Assembly: GCA_012799265.1 (NCBI GenBank)
Contig: JAAZLP010000163.1
Location: 1-13,177 of the forward strand
DNA: 13,177 nucleotides
Direction: 5' to 3'
From: Phyllobacteriaceae bacterium
Lineage (GTDB): Bacteria > Pseudomonadota > Alphaproteobacteria > Rhizobiales > Devosiaceae
Shown: positions 13,079 through 13,177 of the stretch, one piece after another
Position numbering within the stretch: position 1 is the stretch's first letter
Layout of the letters: each line of letters starts with the position of its first letter
Program-made: the position numbers and the translations under genes
Notes under the pieces: model-generated
Told to the model about the DNA's origin: nothing
What the model saw: only the letters and a program-made list of their open reading frames with translations
Database searches by the model: none

Positions 13079-13177
13079 CGGCGCTGCTCGGGAACAGGAC
13101 GGCGGCCAGGATCAGCAACAAAAGCTTCCTGAACCATGCCAGGAGGAGCCTGAGGTTGTGGCCAATGGCGCAGAGCA
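13043..13177 (-). mobile_element. Insertion sequence end, IS5-like, continuing past the window
   Basis: The ligase-like protein stops matching its family at about 13040, and transposase coding begins on the opposite strand at 13059, so the element's end lies in between. The exact edge, terminal repeat and target duplication cannot be fixed without the other end. Confidence 0.65.
13059..13177 (-). CDS. IS5-family-like transposase, C-terminal fragment
   Basis: Only the last 38 codons and the TGA stop are in the window. The translated end contains CAIGHNLRLLLAWFRKLLLL, the hydrophobic C-terminal tail seen in many IS5-family DDE transposases (GHN-LRLLLAW pattern), then ILAAVLFPSSAVSSHLA. The catalytic residues lie outside the window, so family placement rests on this tail alone. 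It overlaps the last 20 bases of the ligase-like frame on the opposite strand. Confidence 0.75.
   Translation of the reverse strand, partial: LCAIGHNLRLLLAWFRKLLLLILAAVLFPSSAVSSHLA

Noticed and set aside
1..13177. CRISPR arrays, tRNA or rRNA genes, toxin-antitoxin or defence modules
   Set aside because: No spaced direct repeats, tRNA-like folds or defence-type domains were recognised; nearly all DNA is explained by housekeeping and envelope genes.

Overview
The window looks like chromosomal DNA from an alphaproteobacterium of the order Hyphomicrobiales. The evidence is the high GC content, the gene order ctaC-ctaD-ctaB-coxF-ctaG-ctaE-DUF983-surf1 typical of that order, a thrC gene followed by an M16 peptidase, an IalB-family periplasmic protein, and CysQ next to a DUF4170 protein. 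A Devosia-like origin is a guess. No rRNA, tRNA, CRISPR array or plasmid/phage module was seen.

Positions 1-8969, minus strand, hold one long block read right to left. It encodes a complete aa3-type cytochrome c oxidase with assembly factors: CtaC (subunit II, CuA), CtaD (subunit I, hemes a/a3 and CuB), CtaB (heme O synthase), CoxF (small one-helix protein), CtaG (CuB insertion) and CtaE (subunit III). A strong intrinsic terminator lies just after ctaE. Beyond it are a zinc-ribbon membrane protein (DUF983) and Surf1 (heme a3 insertion), then threonine synthase and an M16 zinc peptidase cut by the window start.

Positions 8970-9293 are a divergent control region containing a perfect 12-bp palindrome and weak promoter candidates. 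To its right, on the plus strand, are a secreted IalB-family protein and a single-domain PilZ protein (predicted c-di-GMP binder). They converge with a minus-strand DUF6101-like gene, and a two-way terminator separates the pair.

Positions 10917-13177, plus strand, run CysQ (3'-phosphoadenosine nucleotidase), DUF4170, then an O-antigen-ligase-like membrane protein that starts with TTG directly after the DUF4170 stop. The last gene loses its C-terminus to an insertion sequence. The final ~120 bases encode, on the minus strand, the C-terminus of an IS5-like transposase.

Five of the sixteen gene starts visible here appear to be GTG or TTG, each with a Shine-Dalgarno-like sequence. I found no clearly new biological system. 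The points most worth checking are the IS-broken ligase, the terminator splitting the oxidase genes from DUF983-surf1, the operator-like palindrome between ctaC and ialB, and the IalB-PilZ pair.
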